Positions 36,349 to 46,836 of a DNA stretch of 64,000 bases are shown here, one piece after another. The notes under the pieces were generated by a model. That model saw only the letters and a list, made by a program, of their open reading frames with translations. It had not been told where the DNA came from and searched no databases. The DNA lies in the NCBI RefSeq assembly GCF_001592265.1, contig NZ_BCWP01000009.1:36035-100034 (forward strand), read 5' to 3'. The translations under genes and the position numbers were made by a program. The DNA comes from Curvibacter delicatus NBRC 14919. GTDB taxonomy: Bacteria; Pseudomonadota; Gammaproteobacteria; Burkholderiales; Burkholderiaceae_C. Every line of letters begins with the position of its first letter. Position 1 is the stretch's first letter.

Positions 36349-37629
36349 TCAATTCCTGATTTCGCCGTCGCCCAGCACCACGTACTTGAGCGAGGTCAGA
36401 CCTTCGATACCGACCGGGCCGCGGGCATGGAACTTGTCGGTGCTGATGCCAATCTCCGCCCCCAACCCGTACTCGAACCCATCGGCAAAGCGGGTACTCG
36501 CATTCACCATGACGCTGCCGGAGTCGACTTCGCGCAGGAAAGCCTGCGCATGCATGTGGTCACGTGTGATGATGGCGTCGGTATGGTGGCTGCCGTAGTG
36601 GTTGATGTGGGCAATCGCCTCCTCCAGCCCGGCCACCACCTTGACGCTGATGATGGGCGCCAGGAATTCCTCGTACCAGTCCTGCTCGGTGGCCTCCTTC
36701 AGGTTGGCACCCGGCACATCGGCCAGGATGGCCCGTCCTTCGGCGTCACAGCGCATCTCCACGCCCTTGGCTGCAAAAACCGCACCGATGCGCGGCAGGA
36801 AGGCCTTGGCCACACCGCGCGCCACCAGCAGGCTTTCACTGGCGTTGCAGGGGCTGTATTTGTTGGTCTTGGCGTTGTCCGCCACCTTGACCGCCATGTC
36901 GATGTCGCACGGATCGTCGACATAGGTGTGGCAGTTGCCGTCCAGGTGCTTGATCACCGGCACCTTGGCATCGCGGCTGATGCGTTCGATCAGCGACTTG
37001 CCGCCGCGCGGGATGATCACGTCCACGTACTGCGGCATGGTGATCAGCTGCCCCACCACCTCGCGCTCGGTGGTCTGCACCAGCTGCACGGCGTCGGCCG
37101 GCAGGCCGCTCTCCACCAGCGCCTGCTGCACGAGTTTGGCCAGCGCCTTGTTCGATTCGATCGCTTCCGAGCCGCCGCGCAGGATGCAGGCGTTGCCGCT
37201 CTTGATGCTCAGACTGGCCGCCTCGATGGTGACGTTGGGTCGGCTCTCGAAGACCATGCCGAAAACGCCGATCGGCACGCGCATCTGGCCGACGCGGATG
37301 CCGCTGGGCTGCTGCTTCATGCCGATGATTTCGCCGATCACATCCGGCATGGCCGCCAGTTGCTCGCAGCCCTGCGCCACGGTCTCAATTACCTTGGGCG
37401 TCAGGCGCAGGCGGTCCACCATCGGCGCGGCCAGGCCGGCGGCCACGGCACGCTCGATGTCCTGTGCGTTGTCCCGTCCCAGCGATTCGACATTGGCGCG
37501 CAGCAGCGCAGCCAGACGCTTAAGCGCTACATTTTTGGTAGCAGCTGACGCTTTGGCCATGAGGGCGGAAGCCGCTTTGGCCTGCATGCCCAGGGTCTGG
37601 GTGTATTCGGCAATATTGAGCGCGTTCAT
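36349..37629 (-). CDS. proA: Gamma-glutamyl phosphate reductase
   Basis: A 426-residue NADPH-dependent reductase of proline synthesis. The fold shows [20 protein letters not shown], then [22 protein letters not shown] [11 protein letters not shown], the catalytic cysteine region [20 protein letters not shown] and the end [20 protein letters not shown]. Start [14 protein letters not shown] is a normal family N-terminus. In the N-terminal helix, residues [13 protein letters not shown] are encoded by DNA matching dispersed repeat A. Cotranscribed with holA upstream (4 bp apart). Confidence 0.97.
   Translation of the reverse strand: MNALNIAEYTQTLGMQAKAASALMAKASAATKNVALKRLAALLRANVESLGRDNAQDIERAVAAGLAAPMVDRLRLTPKVIETVAQGCEQLAAMPDVIGEIIGMKQQPSGIRVGQMRVPIGVFGMVFESRPNVTIEAASLSIKSGNACILRGGSEAIESNKALAKLVQQALVESGLPADAVQLVQTTEREVVGQLITMPQYVDVIIPRGGKSLIERISRDAKVPVIKHLDGNCHTYVDDPCDIDMAVKVADNAKTNKYSPCNASESLLVARGVAKAFLPRIGAVFAAKGVEMRCDAEGRAILADVPGANLKEATEQDWYEEFLAPIISVKVVAGLEEAIAHINHYGSHHTDAIITRDHMHAQAFLREVDSGSVMVNASTRFADGFEYGLGAEIGISTDKFHARGPVGIEGLTSLKYVVLGDGEIRN
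37524..37555 (+). repeat. Repeat family A fragment inside proA
   Basis: GCGCTACATTTTTGGTAGC, then AGCTGACGCTTTG, agrees with box A plus the following GCGC of the intergenic copies. It encodes part of the proA N-terminal helix on the opposite strand. Box C is missing, so chance similarity is possible. Confidence 0.45.
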
Positions 37630-37633
37630 GTAT

Positions 37634-38722
37634 TCATTTTCTCACGCCTGCAGTTTTGGCGTGCGCGCCGGCTTGCACCGCGCAATGCTGGCACAGCTGC
37701 ATCGCCAGCCGGTGCAGCGCCTGCCAGCCATCAGCCGGCCAGTCCGGCTGCTTCAGGCCCTTGACGATACCGTCCACCTGGTGCGCGGCATGCAGCAGAT
37801 TGGCCAGCGCCGTTTCCGTCAGGCGCGGCAGCACGCGCTCGAACAGGCGCTCCTTGAGGCCCCAGATGCGCTGCTCGCGCAGGGCCATGGGCAAGGGCCG
37901 GCCCTGGGTCACGGCGTCCTTGACGCGCTTGAGCGCACGGATGTCTTCGGCCAGTGCGTAGTGCACCAGCACCTCGGCCTCGCCCTCGGCGCGCAGACCG
38001 TCGAGCATGCGCTGCACACGCGCCGCCTGCCCAGCCAGCACGGCCTCCGACAGCTTGAAGACGTCATAACGCGCCACGTTGAGCACCGCGCCTTCGACCT
38101 GTTCAAACGTCAACTCGCCCGCCGGATGCAGCAGGGCCAGCTTCTGGATTTCCTGGTGCGCTGCCAACAGATTGCCTTCGACCCGGTCGGCAAAAAACTG
38201 CAGCGTGCGCTGGCCTTCCTCGCCGGCCACCACACGCTGGCCTTGTGCCGCCAGCCGCTGCGCAATCCATTGCGGCAGGGCATTGCGCTCCACGGGATCG
38301 AGCTGCACCGTCACACCAAAACTCTCCAGCGCACCGAACCAGGCGCCGGTCTTGGTCATCTTGTCCAGACGCGGCAGCATGACCAGCGTCAGCGTCGAAT
38401 CATTGCCTTGTGAGGCTTCCGCCAGCTGCTGCAACGCCACACTGCCATCCTTGCCCGGCTTGCCTGAGGGAATGCGGATCTCGACGATCTGACGCTCGGC
38501 AAACAGGCTCAAGGATCCGCCAGCGGCCAGCACCTCGCTCCAGTCGAAATGGGCGCCCGCCACGGTGTGCGAAGTCCGTTCGGTATAACCCTGCGCGCGC
38601 GCCGCAGCGCGAATGGCATCGGCCGCCTCCTGCACCAGCAACGGCTCGTCGCCATGCAAGGTGTACAGGCTTTTCAGCCCGCGCTGCAGCTGGGCTTCCA
38701 GTTGGTTGGCGGCGACTTGCAT
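37634..38722 (-). CDS. holA: DNA polymerase III delta subunit
   Basis: A 362-residue clamp-loader delta subunit. The start [20 protein letters not shown] leads to [20 protein letters not shown] (AAA-like domain), with [19 protein letters not shown] near residue 90, and a middle domain containing [20 protein letters not shown] and [20 protein letters not shown]. Delta opens the beta clamp. Start chosen at the ATG that matches the family; 20 upstream residues come from a dispersed repeat. It follows lptE on the same strand and proA follows 4 bp after. Confidence 0.94.
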   Translation of the reverse strand: MQVAANQLEAQLQRGLKSLYTLHGDEPLLVQEAADAIRAAARAQGYTERTSHTVAGAHFDWSEVLAAGGSLSLFAERQIVEIRIPSGKPGKDGSVALQQLAEASQGNDSTLTLVMLPRLDKMTKTGAWFGALESFGVTVQLDPVERNALPQWIAQRLAAQGQRVVAGEEGQRTLQFFADRVEGNLLAAHQEIQKLALLHPAGELTFEQVEGAVLNVARYDVFKLSEAVLAGQAARVQRMLDGLRAEGEAEVLVHYALAEDIRALKRVKDAVTQGRPLPMALREQRIWGLKERLFERVLPRLTETALANLLHAAHQVDGIVKGLKQPDWPADGWQALHRLAMQLCQHCAVQAGAHAKTAGVRK

Positions 38723-38747
38723 TGCTAGCCCCCCACGGGATTGAGAC

Positions 38748-38834
38748 CGGGAAACGCCGTGGAACCGGCTTGGCCGGGCCACTGGCGTTGTCCCCCTCTC
38801 GGGGGGAAGGCGCGGCAGCGCCTCAGGGGGGCTT
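38748..38834 (+). repeat. Dispersed repeat family B, copy 1
   Basis: GGGAAACGCCGTGGAACCGG, then CTTGGCCGGGCCACTGGCG, then two opposed runs CCCCCTCTCGGGGGG. It matches, in reverse orientation, a segment after corA at 48.7 kb. It fills the holA-lptE gap. Confidence 0.7.
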
Positions 38835-39371
38835 TCATAATTCCTTTACGGCCGCCAAACGCCGCATCAGCTGGTTCACGATGTCGGTCTGCATGCTGCG
38901 GTAGAGCAGCGCCTCTTCGGTTTCCTTGGCCAGCACAGCCGACTCGTTGAAGCTGATGTCGCGCTGCTGCACCATTTCGGTATCAGGAATCAATTCCTTG
39001 CCTTTCGGCGTGCGCAAGCGGAAACGGAACGTCAGGCGCAGCTGGAACTCGCGCACCTGGCCGGCCGCGTTGGTGCCGACCACGATCTTCTGCCGCAACT
39101 CTTGCAGCACATCCAGAATCACATCGGCTTTCTGCTGCTGCAACGCATCGGTGATCAGCTCGACACTGCCCATGGCCGCCAGGTTGCGCTTGAGTTCGCT
39201 GCCCAGCACCGAGGTCGGCGCAACACCGGTGTAGATTGATTTGAAGGCAAAGGTGGGCGGCTGCCGCAGCTGAAAGCCGCAGCCCGCCAGCGGAGCAAGC
39301 ACCCCCAGCGCCACCAGCTGCCCCATGGCGCGACCGAAAGCACGACGACTTGGAACGGCAGCCGTATTCAT
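38835..39371 (-). CDS. lptE: LPS-assembly lipoprotein LptE
   Basis: A 178-residue outer-membrane lipoprotein that plugs the LptD channel. The signal (AFGRAMGQLVALGVLAPLAG, lipobox LAGC) leads to CGFQLRQPPTFAFKSIY, the usual LptE mature start. Later, FQLRLTFRFRLRTPKGKELI and DISFNESAVLAKETEEALLY match the family. Its ATG lies 2 bp after the leuS stop, so it is coupled to leuS, as in most Burkholderiales; holA follows after a repeat. Confidence 0.93.
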   Translation of the reverse strand: MNTAAVPSRRAFGRAMGQLVALGVLAPLAGCGFQLRQPPTFAFKSIYTGVAPTSVLGSELKRNLAAMGSVELITDALQQQKADVILDVLQELRQKIVVGTNAAGQVREFQLRLTFRFRLRTPKGKELIPDTEMVQQRDISFNESAVLAKETEEALLYRSMQTDIVNQLMRRLAAVKEL

Positions 39372-39373
39372 CT

Positions 39374-42094
39374 TCAAAGCACCACGTTGACCAGGCGTCC
39401 CGGCACCACGATGACGCGCTTGATCGGCGCACCAGCCGCCTGTTTGACCACCGGCTCGCTGGCGACGGCCAAAGCCTCGATCACCTCCTTGCTGGCCCCG
39501 GCCGGCACCAGCACCGCACCGCGGTGCTTGCCGTTGATCTGCAGCACGAGTTCGATCTCGTCCTGCTGCAGCGCGCTCTCGTCGGCCTGCGGCCAGGGGG
39601 CGTCGAGCAGATCGCCCAGAACACCGGCATAACCGAGCTCGCTCCACAACTGGTGCGTCAGGTGGGGCGTGGCCGGGTAGATGCAACGCAGCAGGATGCC
39701 GAAACCTTCGTACAGCGCCATCACGGCACCGGCACTGTCCATGGCCTTGAAGTCTTCCAGCGCATTGAGCAGCTTCATGGCACCGGAGACCACGGTGTTG
39801 TACTGCATGCGCTGGTAGTCGTAGTCGATCTGCTTGAGCACGGTGTGGATTTCCAGCCGCAGGGCCTTGGCCTCCTTGCCGAATTCCACATCTTTCAGGC
39901 TCTTGGCTCCCGCCACACTGGCGTCAGCCGCTACTGAATCGATAGCAGACAGTTTGACACCGAAATTCCAGACGCGGCGCAGGAAACGGTAGCTGCCTTC
40001 CACCGCCGCATCGTTCCACTCCAGCGTGGCCTCCGGCGGCGCCGTGAACATGGTGTACAGGCGCGCGGTATCGGCACCGTACTTCTCGATCAGCTCCTGC
40101 GGATCAACGCCGTTGTTCTTGGACTTGGACATGGTGCCCACGCCCTCGTAGTCGATGACCGTGCCCACGGGTAGATCGCCGACGGCGTTCTTCAGCTTGG
40201 CTCCGACGATCTTGCCGCCTTCGTCCAGCACATGCTCGACGTCATGCGGCCAGAAATACTCCTTGCCGCCCTTTTCGGTGCGGCGCGAGTAGATGTGGTT
40301 GAGCACCATGCCCTGCGTCAGCAGCTTGGTGAAGGGCTCATCGATCTTCACCAGCCCCAGGTCACGCATGACCTTGGTCCAGAAGCGCGCATACAGCAGG
40401 TGCAGGATGGCGTGCTCGATGCCGCCGATGTACTGATCCATGCCGCTGCCGCCGGTGGCGGCATGCTGGTCCCGCATCCAGTACGCGGTGCCCTCAGCCA
40501 CCATCTGTTCCGGATTCTTCGGATCGCAGTAGCGCATGAAATACCAGGACGAATCCACGAAGGTGTCCATGGTGTCGGTCTCGCGCCGTGCCGGCTTGCC
40601 GCAGCAGGGGCAGTCCACCTTGAGGAAGGCTTCGCACTTGTTGAGCGGGTTGCCGGAACCGTCCGGCACCAGGTCTTGCGGCAGCACCACCGGCAGGTCT
40701 TTTTCGGGCACCGGCACCGGGCCACAGGCCTCGCAGTGGATGATCGGAATCGGCGTGCCCCAGTAGCGCTGGCGCGAAATGCCCCAGTCACGCAGGCGCC
40801 AGGTGGTCTTTTTCTCGCCCAGGCCGCGCGTCTGCAAGGCATGCGCCACCGCATTGACCGCCGCCCGGTAGTCCAGGCCACTGAAGCTGTCGGAATTGAT
40901 GGTGACGCCATTCTGCTTGTCGGCGTACCACTCCTGCCACTGGTGGTAATCGTATGCCTGGCCTGCGACGTCAATCACCTGCCGGATCGGCAGACCGTAC
41001 TTGAGTGCAAAGGCAAAATCGCGCTCGTCGTGCGCCGGCACGCCCATGACGGCACCGTCGCCGTAGCTCATGAGCACATAGTTGCCAACCCAGACCTCGA
41101 CCTGCTCGTCGTTGAGCGGGTGTTTGACGTACAGGCCGGTGGGCAAACCCTCTTTTTCCTTCAGCGCCAGCTCGGCCTCGGTGGTGCCACCCTTCTGGCA
41201 CTCTTCGATGAAGGCGGCGAGTTTCGGATTCGACTTGGCGGCGTGCTGGGCCAGCGGATGCTCCGGCGCCACGGCGCAGAAAGTCACGCCCATGATGGTG
41301 TCGGCACGCGTGGTGAAGACATACATCTTGCCGTCGCCGATGCGCTGGCCATCCGCGCCCCGGATGTCGTGCGTGAAGGCAAAACGCACGCCCTCGCTGC
41401 GGCCGATCCAGTTCTCCTGCATCAGGCGCACGCGCTCGGGCCAGCCGTTGAGCGTGGCCTTCTCGTTGCCTATCTGCACATGGTCCAGCAGTTCCTGCGC
41501 GTAGTCGGTGATCTTCAGGTAATAACCGGGGATCTCGCGCTTTTCCACCAGCGCGCCGGTGCGCCAGCCGCGACCGTCGATCACCTGTTCGTTGGCCAGC
41601 ACGGTCTGGTCCACCGGGTCCCAGTTGACGACCTGGGTCTTGCGGTAGGCAATGCCCTTCTCCAGCATCTTGAGGAACAGCCACTGGTTCCACTTGTAGT
41701 AGGCCGGATCGCAGGTGGCGACCTCACGGCTCCAGTCGATGGCCAGGCCCATGGCCTGCATCTGGCCCTTCATGTAGGCGATGTTCTCGTAGGTCCACTT
41801 GGCCGGCGGCACACCGTTCTTCAGCGCCGCGTTCTCGGCCGGCAGGCCGAAGGCGTCCCAGCCCATGGGCATGAGCACGTTGTAGCCGTTCATGCGCAGG
41901 TAGCGCGTGAGCATGTCGTTGATGGTGTAGTTGCGCACATGGCCCATGTGCAGCTTGCCGCTGGGATAGGGCAGCATGGAGCAGGCGTAGAACTTCTTCT
42001 TGCCGGCCTGTTCGGTGACACGGTAGGCATCGCGCGCCACCCAATGGCTGTGGGCCGCTTTCTCAACGTCGAGATGGTTGTATTTGTCTTGCAT
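39374..42094 (-). CDS. leuS: Leucine-tRNA ligase
   Basis: A 906-residue class I aminoacyl-tRNA synthetase. HIGH motif is [12 protein letters not shown] (residue about 45), the editing domain lies near 220-420, the zinc-like [20 protein letters not shown] follows, and the KMSKS motif is [13 protein letters not shown]. The ATG giving [18 protein letters not shown] was chosen; a GTG four codons earlier is also possible. Near residue 730 the peptide [16 protein letters not shown] comes from DNA like repeat A. It lies between exbD and lptE in a long minus-strand unit. Confidence 0.98.
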   Translation of the reverse strand: MQDKYNHLDVEKAAHSHWVARDAYRVTEQAGKKKFYACSMLPYPSGKLHMGHVRNYTINDMLTRYLRMNGYNVLMPMGWDAFGLPAENAALKNGVPPAKWTYENIAYMKGQMQAMGLAIDWSREVATCDPAYYKWNQWLFLKMLEKGIAYRKTQVVNWDPVDQTVLANEQVIDGRGWRTGALVEKREIPGYYLKITDYAQELLDHVQIGNEKATLNGWPERVRLMQENWIGRSEGVRFAFTHDIRGADGQRIGDGKMYVFTTRADTIMGVTFCAVAPEHPLAQHAAKSNPKLAAFIEECQKGGTTEAELALKEKEGLPTGLYVKHPLNDEQVEVWVGNYVLMSYGDGAVMGVPAHDERDFAFALKYGLPIRQVIDVAGQAYDYHQWQEWYADKQNGVTINSDSFSGLDYRAAVNAVAHALQTRGLGEKKTTWRLRDWGISRQRYWGTPIPIIHCEACGPVPVPEKDLPVVLPQDLVPDGSGNPLNKCEAFLKVDCPCCGKPARRETDTMDTFVDSSWYFMRYCDPKNPEQMVAEGTAYWMRDQHAATGGSGMDQYIGGIEHAILHLLYARFWTKVMRDLGLVKIDEPFTKLLTQGMVLNHIYSRRTEKGGKEYFWPHDVEHVLDEGGKIVGAKLKNAVGDLPVGTVIDYEGVGTMSKSKNNGVDPQELIEKYGADTARLYTMFTAPPEATLEWNDAAVEGSYRFLRRVWNFGVKLSAIDSVAADASVAGAKSLKDVEFGKEAKALRLEIHTVLKQIDYDYQRMQYNTVVSGAMKLLNALEDFKAMDSAGAVMALYEGFGILLRCIYPATPHLTHQLWSELGYAGVLGDLLDAPWPQADESALQQDEIELVLQINGKHRGAVLVPAGASKEVIEALAVASEPVVKQAAGAPIKRVIVVPGRLVNVVL
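39921..39947 (-). repeat. Repeat family A fragment inside leuS
   Basis: On the minus strand, TGCTATCGATTCAGTAGC followed by GGCTGACGC has the box A arrangement (TGCTAT, spacer, TAGC, CTG-CGC). It encodes [10 protein letters not shown] in a loop region of the synthetase. Only box A is present. Confidence 0.45.
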
Positions 42095-42139
42095 TTGGGA
42101 GTTCACTTGGGGCGACGCAGACGTCGCAAGCGCCCCATT

Positions 42140-42550
42140 TTAGGGTTTGGCCACGAAGCCGATGCGGCTCAGGCCGGCTTGGTGGGCGGCATCCAGCACC
42201 GACACCACCCGGCCATAGGGCACGGCTTCATCGGCACGCAACTGGACTTCGGCCTGGGCATTCTGACGTGCAATGTCGGCCAGCCGCAACCGCAACGCCT
42301 CCAGCGCCAGCGGCTGGTCCTGGAGATAGACCTGGCCGGCTTGGTCAAGTGCGACCTGGACCACCTGCGGCGCCTCCTGCGGCCGGGCCGTCTCGGCTTT
42401 TGGCAGGTCCAGCCGCAACGAGCTGGCCAGGAGCGGCGCGGTCAGAATGAAGATCACCACCAGCACCAGCATGACGTCGATCAGCGGCGTCATGTTGATG
42501 TCGCTCATGGGCTGCGGCCCGGTAGTGCGTTCAAGGCGACCGAATGCCAT
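42140..42550 (-). CDS. ExbD/TolR-family energy transducer
   Basis: A 136-residue protein with one N-terminal membrane segment (SDINMTPLIDVMLVLVVIFI); the Asp in PLIDVMLV is the proton-relay residue. A periplasmic domain follows (QAEVQLRADEAVPYGRVVSV). It pairs with the upstream ExbB/TolQ gene (5 bp gap) to couple the proton gradient to outer-membrane work. No tolA, tolB or tonB is in the window, so Tol or Ton cannot be distinguished. Start at ATG MAFGRLERTTGPQPMSDIN. Confidence 0.9.
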   Translation of the reverse strand: MAFGRLERTTGPQPMSDINMTPLIDVMLVLVVIFILTAPLLASSLRLDLPKAETARPQEAPQVVQVALDQAGQVYLQDQPLALEALRLRLADIARQNAQAEVQLRADEAVPYGRVVSVLDAAHQAGLSRIGFVAKP

Positions 42551-42555
42551 GGGTA

Positions 42556-43326
42556 TCAGGCCCCCACGCTTGTCACTTCATGTACTGCGCTGCCCCCAGG
42601 CGCAGGTGTGCCCTGCGCTCCGCTGGGGCTAGGGGCCTTCGTGCCTTGAGACGGCCCGGCGGCACTCAACGTCGCTTCCGGACTCTGCGACTGACCGAGC
42701 AGCAATTCGCGCAGATCCAGGGCAAAGCCCTCCAGATCGGCCTCGATCTGGCCGATCAGACGGCCCAGCACGTTATAGGCCAGTACGGCCGGAATGGCCA
42801 CGGCCAGACCGGCGGCCGTCATGATGAGCGCCTCGCCCACCGGGCCGGCAATGCGGTCGATGGTGATCTGGCCGGCACTGGCCATGCCGGTCAGCGCGTG
42901 GTAAATGCCCCAGACCGTGCCCAGCAGGCCGACAAAAGGTGCCGTGGAACCTACCGTGGCCAGCAGCACCTGGCCAAACTGCAGGCGGCGCAGCACACCA
43001 TGCAGGGCATCGCGCAGCACGCGCGTGAGTTGTTGTGAACGCTCGCCGGCGGCAGCCAGCGTGCCGACCGATTGCACCTGCGTGGCCTCGATCAACGGCA
43101 GCAACAGGGCTTCACGGTCGAAAGCACCGACTTTCAGCCGCGCCTCTTCCATCGAACCGGCCTGCCAGAACGCTGCCGTGGCCCGCGCCAGATCGCGGCC
43201 GGTACGCCGCAACAGCCAGCCCTTCCAGACGATCACCACCCAACTGGCGACCGACATGGCCAGCAGCAGCACGGCCACCAAGCGGGTGATGGCGTCGCCT
43301 TGCAGAAAGATCTGCGGGAAACTCAT
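42556..43326 (-). CDS. ExbB/TolQ-family proton channel protein with repeat-derived tail
   Basis: A 256-residue three-segment membrane protein. The MotA/TolQ/ExbB domain covers residues 80-215: [20 protein letters not shown], then [20 protein letters not shown] and [17 protein letters not shown]. It forms the proton channel with the ExbD-like protein that follows. The start overlaps the end of dapB by 4 bp. The last 35 residues ([20 protein letters not shown]) are low complexity and are encoded by a sequence resembling a dispersed GC-rich repeat; family members usually end before this. Confidence 0.9.
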   Translation of the reverse strand: MSFPQIFLQGDAITRLVAVLLLAMSVASWVVIVWKGWLLRRTGRDLARATAAFWQAGSMEEARLKVGAFDREALLLPLIEATQVQSVGTLAAAGERSQQLTRVLRDALHGVLRRLQFGQVLLATVGSTAPFVGLLGTVWGIYHALTGMASAGQITIDRIAGPVGEALIMTAAGLAVAIPAVLAYNVLGRLIGQIEADLEGFALDLRELLLGQSQSPEATLSAAGPSQGTKAPSPSGAQGTPAPGGSAVHEVTSVGA

Positions 43327-44138
43327 TTGAGGCCCAGCACGTCAAACATGTCGTACAAGCCGGCCTGGCGGCCCGCCAGGAAGCGCACCGCGCGCAGGCT
43401 GCCCTGCGCATAGGTGACGCGACTGGACGACTTGTGCGTGACCTCGATGCGCTCGCCGATACCGGCAAACAGCACGGTGTGGTCACCCACGATGTCGCCG
43501 CCGCGGATGGTGGCGAAGCCGATGCTGGACGGATCGCGCTCGCCGGTATGGCCGTAGCGTTCGTAGACCGCACAGTCCTTGAGGTCGCGGCCCAGCGCGC
43601 CGGCAATCACCTCGCCCATCTTGAGCGCCGTGCCGGAAGGCGCATCAACCTTGTGGCGGTGGTGCGCCTCGATCACCTCGATGTCGTAACCGGTGGACAG
43701 GGCCTTGGCCGCCATCTCCAGCAGTTTCAACGTGACGTTCACACCCACGCTCATGTTGGGCGAGAGCATGATGGCGATGTCCTTGGCCGCCGCCGCGATC
43801 TCGGCTTTCTGCGTCTCATTGAAACCGGTGGTACCGATCACCATGGCCACGCCCAGCTCACGACAGACCTTGAGGTGCGCCATCGTGCCTTCCGGCCGGG
43901 TGAAGTCAATCAGGGTGTGGGCGTTCTGCAAACCGGCCTTGAGGTCAGCCGTGATGGCCACATCGCTGGCAACACCGAGAAAAGCCGTGGCGTCGTTGCC
44001 GATGGCCGGGCTGGCGGCCACGTCCAGGGCGCCGGCCAGCACGCAGTCGTCAGCCGCTTGCACGGCCTCGATCAGCATGCGGCCCATGCGGCCGGAGGCG
44101 CCAGCGATGGCAATCTTGTGAGGGTTCTGGACAGTCAT
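43323..44138 (-). CDS. dapB: 4-hydroxy-tetrahydrodipicolinate reductase
   Basis: A 271-residue NAD(P)H-dependent reductase of lysine/diaminopimelate synthesis. The nucleotide motif [20 protein letters not shown] is at the N-terminus, and the catalytic [20 protein letters not shown] lies near residue 160. The ending [19 protein letters not shown] is standard. It follows bamE by 18 bp and its stop overlaps the exbB start, so translation is coupled. In many Burkholderiales the same bamE-dapB adjacency is seen next to fur. Confidence 0.97.
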   Translation of the reverse strand: MTVQNPHKIAIAGASGRMGRMLIEAVQAADDCVLAGALDVAASPAIGNDATAFLGVASDVAITADLKAGLQNAHTLIDFTRPEGTMAHLKVCRELGVAMVIGTTGFNETQKAEIAAAAKDIAIMLSPNMSVGVNVTLKLLEMAAKALSTGYDIEVIEAHHRHKVDAPSGTALKMGEVIAGALGRDLKDCAVYERYGHTGERDPSSIGFATIRGGDIVGDHTVLFAGIGERIEVTHKSSSRVTYAQGSLRAVRFLAGRQAGLYDMFDVLGLK

Positions 44139-44156
44139 GATGGCAATGAAGGGGCT

Positions 44157-44711
44157 TTAACGGGCGGCCGGCTCCAGCGGAGGGTAGCTGGCCGGCAGGG
44201 GAGGCAGGGGCTTGGGCTCGGCCGCCTTGGCCGGTGCCGGGAACTTCTGCAGGCTCTCGGGCGTGGCCTCGAGCACCGGCACCTTGGCAGGTGCGCTGTT
44301 GCCCTCCAGCGAAGCGGCAAACTCGGCTTCGGACGGCAGGGTGTCATCCGCCTCAAAACGGTCCAGCAGGTCGCCCTTGAAAAACACCGTGACACGACGC
44401 GACAAGGGCTCTGAGCCCTGGCGGCGGAAAGTGAACACATAGTCCCAGCGGTCGGCGTGGAACACGCTGGCCAGCAAGGGCGTCCCCAGGATGTCGCGCA
44501 CCTGGATGCGGCTCATGCCGGGGCGCAGCACCGCCACCTGCTCACGCGTCACCACATTGCCCTGCACCACGCTGACACGGTAGGGTTTGAGGGCTTCGGT
44601 CAGGCGGTTGCCCGTCCCGTTGGTGCTGCTGCAAGCGGCCAAGGTGACACAGGCAACGCTAATGGCTAAAACCAGCCCCAGTCGAGGGACGTCGCGGTGA
44701 AAATCGGACAT
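44157..44711 (-). CDS. bamE: Outer membrane protein assembly factor BamE
   Basis: A 184-residue lipoprotein of the BAM complex that inserts beta-barrels in the outer membrane. Signal with lipobox LAACSS, then the SmpA/OmlA domain: REQVAVLRPGMSRIQVRDIL, then GTPLLASVFHADRWDYVF and RRVTVFFKGDLLDRFEADD. A Pro/Ala-rich C-terminal extension of about 50 residues follows (KFPAPAKAAEPKPLPPLPAS), longer than in enterobacteria. It is divergent from fur across 86 bp, the conserved burkholderialean layout. Confidence 0.93.
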   Translation of the reverse strand: MSDFHRDVPRLGLVLAISVACVTLAACSSTNGTGNRLTEALKPYRVSVVQGNVVTREQVAVLRPGMSRIQVRDILGTPLLASVFHADRWDYVFTFRRQGSEPLSRRVTVFFKGDLLDRFEADDTLPSEAEFAASLEGNSAPAKVPVLEATPESLQKFPAPAKAAEPKPLPPLPASYPPLEPAAR

Positions 44712-44797
44712 GAGTCGAGGTGTAGCGATATGATCGGCCCATTGTAGCGGTTGAGCCTGTCGCCGCAGCCCTACCGTCCGCGCAAGAAAGACCTCCG

Positions 44798-45226
44798 ATG
44801 AACAGCATTGAAGAACTCAAAAGCACCGGTCTCAAAGCCACCGTGCCCCGACTCAAGGTGTTGGAAATCTTCCAGAAGGGTGCGCAGCGCCACATGACAG
44901 CCGAGGACGTGTTCCGCGTCCTGCTGCAAGACCGCTCGGACGTCGGTCTGGCCACGGTGTACCGGGTGCTGACGCAATTCGAACAGGCCGGCATCCTGAC
45001 ACGCAGCAACTTTGAGGGCGGCAAGGCCGTCTACGAACTCAACGAAGGACAGCACCATGACCACCTGGTCTGCCTGGACTGCGGCAAGGTCGAGGAGTTT
45101 TATGACGCCGAGATCGAGCGCCGGCAGAATGACGTCGCCAAGGCCAAGGGATTTACGATTGCAGACCACGCGCTGAGCCTGTACGCCCACTGCACCAAGG
45201 ACGCCTGCCCGAACCGGGGGAAATAA
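44798..45226 (+). CDS. fur: Ferric uptake regulator
   Basis: A 142-residue Fur protein. The winged-helix domain ([20 protein letters not shown], then [35 protein letters not shown]) is followed by the metal-binding motif [18 protein letters not shown] and the C-terminal Cys in [12 protein letters not shown]. It represses iron uptake genes with Fe(II). The ATG follows AGACCTCCG. No convincing Fur box was seen in its 86-bp divergent gap with bamE, so autoregulation is not evident. Confidence 0.97.
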   Translation: MNSIEELKSTGLKATVPRLKVLEIFQKGAQRHMTAEDVFRVLLQDRSDVGLATVYRVLTQFEQAGILTRSNFEGGKAVYELNEGQHHDHLVCLDCGKVEEFYDAEIERRQNDVAKAKGFTIADHALSLYAHCTKDACPNRGK

Positions 45227-45227
45227 G

Positions 45228-45315
45228 GCCCCCGCTTGCAAAGCGGCGTGTCGCCACTGCCCTCAAAGGGATAACCGTCGTCTTGGGGTGACCCGGCGGC
45301 GACTGAAGACCGCCA
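45228..45315 (-). repeat. Dispersed GC-rich repeat family C, intergenic copy
   Basis: On the minus strand it reads GGGTCACCCCAAGACGACGG, TTATCCCTTTGAGGGCAGTG and later GCAAGCGGGGGCC. The 3' end of exbB has the same order (GGGCCGTCTCAAGG...CAAGCGTGGGGGCC). It fills the convergent fur-hprK gap. Confidence 0.5.
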
Positions 45316-45319
45316 GCGG

Positions 45320-46270
45320 TCAGCCGGGCTCGCCCATGGCCTTGCGGTGGCGCTCGACGAACTCCTGGTAGGTGTCAATGCCGCGCAATTGCAGAATGGT
45401 GTTGCGCACGGCGGCCTCCACCAGCACGGCCAGGTTGCGGCCGGCCACCACCTGGATCACAGCCTTGCGCACCGGAATGCCCAGCACATCCTGCGTCAGC
45501 GGTTCATAGGGAATGCGCTCGTAATCGCGCTCCATCGTCTCGCGCCGCACCAGATGCACGATCAGCTTGAGGCGGATCTTGCGCCGCACGGCGGTCTCGC
45601 CAAAAATGGCCTTGATGTCGAGCAGGCCGATGCCGCGCACTTCCAGCAGGTTCTGCAGCAGGTCCGGGCAACGCCCTTCGATCGTGGATTCGTTGATGCG
45701 GAACAGGTCGACCGCATCGTCAGCCACCAGGCCGTTGCCGCGCGAAATCAGCTCCAGGCCGAGTTCGCTCTTGCCCAGGCCCGATTCGCCCGTGATCAGA
45801 ACACCCAGCCCCAGGATATCCATCAGCACGCCGTGGATCGAGGTCCGTTCGGCAAAGTGCTTGGACAGGTAGCTGCGCAACAGGTCATTCACATAGGCCG
45901 ACGAGGCCGCCGTGGCAAACAAGGGGATTTCCGCCTGCTCGCACATGGCCAGCAAGGCCGGCGGCGGCGTCTGGCCGTCGGCCAGCACCAGGGCCGGCGG
46001 CTCCAATGTCACGATCCGCGAAATCCTGCGCTCGCAGTCGTCCTTGGTGGCATTCGTCAGGTAGGCGACCTCGCGCTCCCCCAGGACCTGCACGCGGTAA
46101 GGATGGATGTAATTGAGATAACCCACCAAGTCGGCGCCCGAGCGGGCGGCGCGCACGGCCACCTCGTCAAAACGGCGTTCGGAGGCGCCGAGACCGGCAA
46201 CCCACTCCCACTTCAGCCGGCTGCGAAACTCCTCAAACAGAACTTCGGCGCTGACAACGGTGGGCCTCAC
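45320..46270 (-). CDS. hprK: HPr kinase/phosphorylase
   Basis: A 316-residue bifunctional enzyme that phosphorylates and dephosphorylates HPr on serine. The P-loop [20 protein letters not shown] lies near residue 160, HHPr-binding [11 protein letters not shown] follows, and the signature [20 protein letters not shown] comes near 205. In betaproteobacteria it acts with PtsN rather than in sugar uptake. It follows ptsN closely on the same strand (15 bp), supporting one unit. The HPr gene itself is not in the window. Confidence 0.97.
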   Translation of the reverse strand: MRPTVVSAEVLFEEFRSRLKWEWVAGLGASERRFDEVAVRAARSGADLVGYLNYIHPYRVQVLGEREVAYLTNATKDDCERRISRIVTLEPPALVLADGQTPPPALLAMCEQAEIPLFATAASSAYVNDLLRSYLSKHFAERTSIHGVLMDILGLGVLITGESGLGKSELGLELISRGNGLVADDAVDLFRINESTIEGRCPDLLQNLLEVRGIGLLDIKAIFGETAVRRKIRLKLIVHLVRRETMERDYERIPYEPLTQDVLGIPVRKAVIQVVAGRNLAVLVEAAVRNTILQLRGIDTYQEFVERHRKAMGEPG

Positions 46271-46285
46271 GTGAACGATTCCGGC

Positions 46286-46756
46286 TCAGGAGGTCAGTTG
46301 GGCCGACTGCCAGGCGGCAATCAGCTCGTGCAGCTCTTCGGCGCTGGCACTGGCAACGAGCTGGGCCCGCAAAGGAGCATCGCTGAGCAGCTCGGCAATT
46401 TCGGACAGGATTTCAAGGTGCTTTTGCGTTGCTGCCTCCGGCACCAGCAGAAAGATCAGCAGACTGACCGGCAGCTCATCCGGTGCATCGAAGCCGATGG
46501 GCTGGGCCAGCTGCAAGACGGCGGCCATCGGCGCCTTCAGGCCCTTGATGCGCCCGTGCGGGATCGCCACACCGTGGCCCAGACCTGTCGAACCCAGGCG
46601 TTCGCGCGCAAACAGGCTGTCCGTCACCAGGGCGCGGCTGAGGCCATGCAAGTTCTCGAACAGCAGCCCCACTTCTTCGAAGGCTCTTTTCTTGCTGGTG
46701 GCGTCGACATGCACCAGCACTTGCGAAACGGGCAGGATGGACGAAAGACGGTTCAT
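46286..46756 (-). CDS. ptsN: PTS IIA-like nitrogen regulatory protein
   Basis: A 156-residue EIIA-Ntr protein. The phosphorylated histidine lies in GHGVAIPHGRIKGLKAPMAA near residue 70; LSSILPVSQVLVHVDATSKK opens the chain and HLEILSEIAELLSDAPLR lies near the end. It is the last step of the nitrogen PTS chain and commonly controls potassium transport and stress responses; a Kup potassium transporter is in the window. It stands between hpf (with a terminator) and hprK, the conserved order. Confidence 0.96.
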   Translation of the reverse strand: MNRLSSILPVSQVLVHVDATSKKRAFEEVGLLFENLHGLSRALVTDSLFARERLGSTGLGHGVAIPHGRIKGLKAPMAAVLQLAQPIGFDAPDELPVSLLIFLLVPEAATQKHLEILSEIAELLSDAPLRAQLVASASAEELHELIAAWQSAQLTS

Positions 46757-46782
46757 GATGGTCGGGACGCCAGATTATGCAC

Positions 46783-46814
46783 ACAAAAAAGCCGCGGGGG
46801 TAAGCCGCGGCTCG
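46783..46814 (-). terminator. Rho-independent terminator of hpf
   Basis: On the minus strand AGCCGCGG-CTTACC-CCCGCGGCT followed by TTTTT. It separates hpf from ptsN, so ptsN-hprK needs its own promoter or read-through. Confidence 0.88.
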
Positions 46815-46836
46815 GGAGCTTGCAGGCAAGCTCGGA

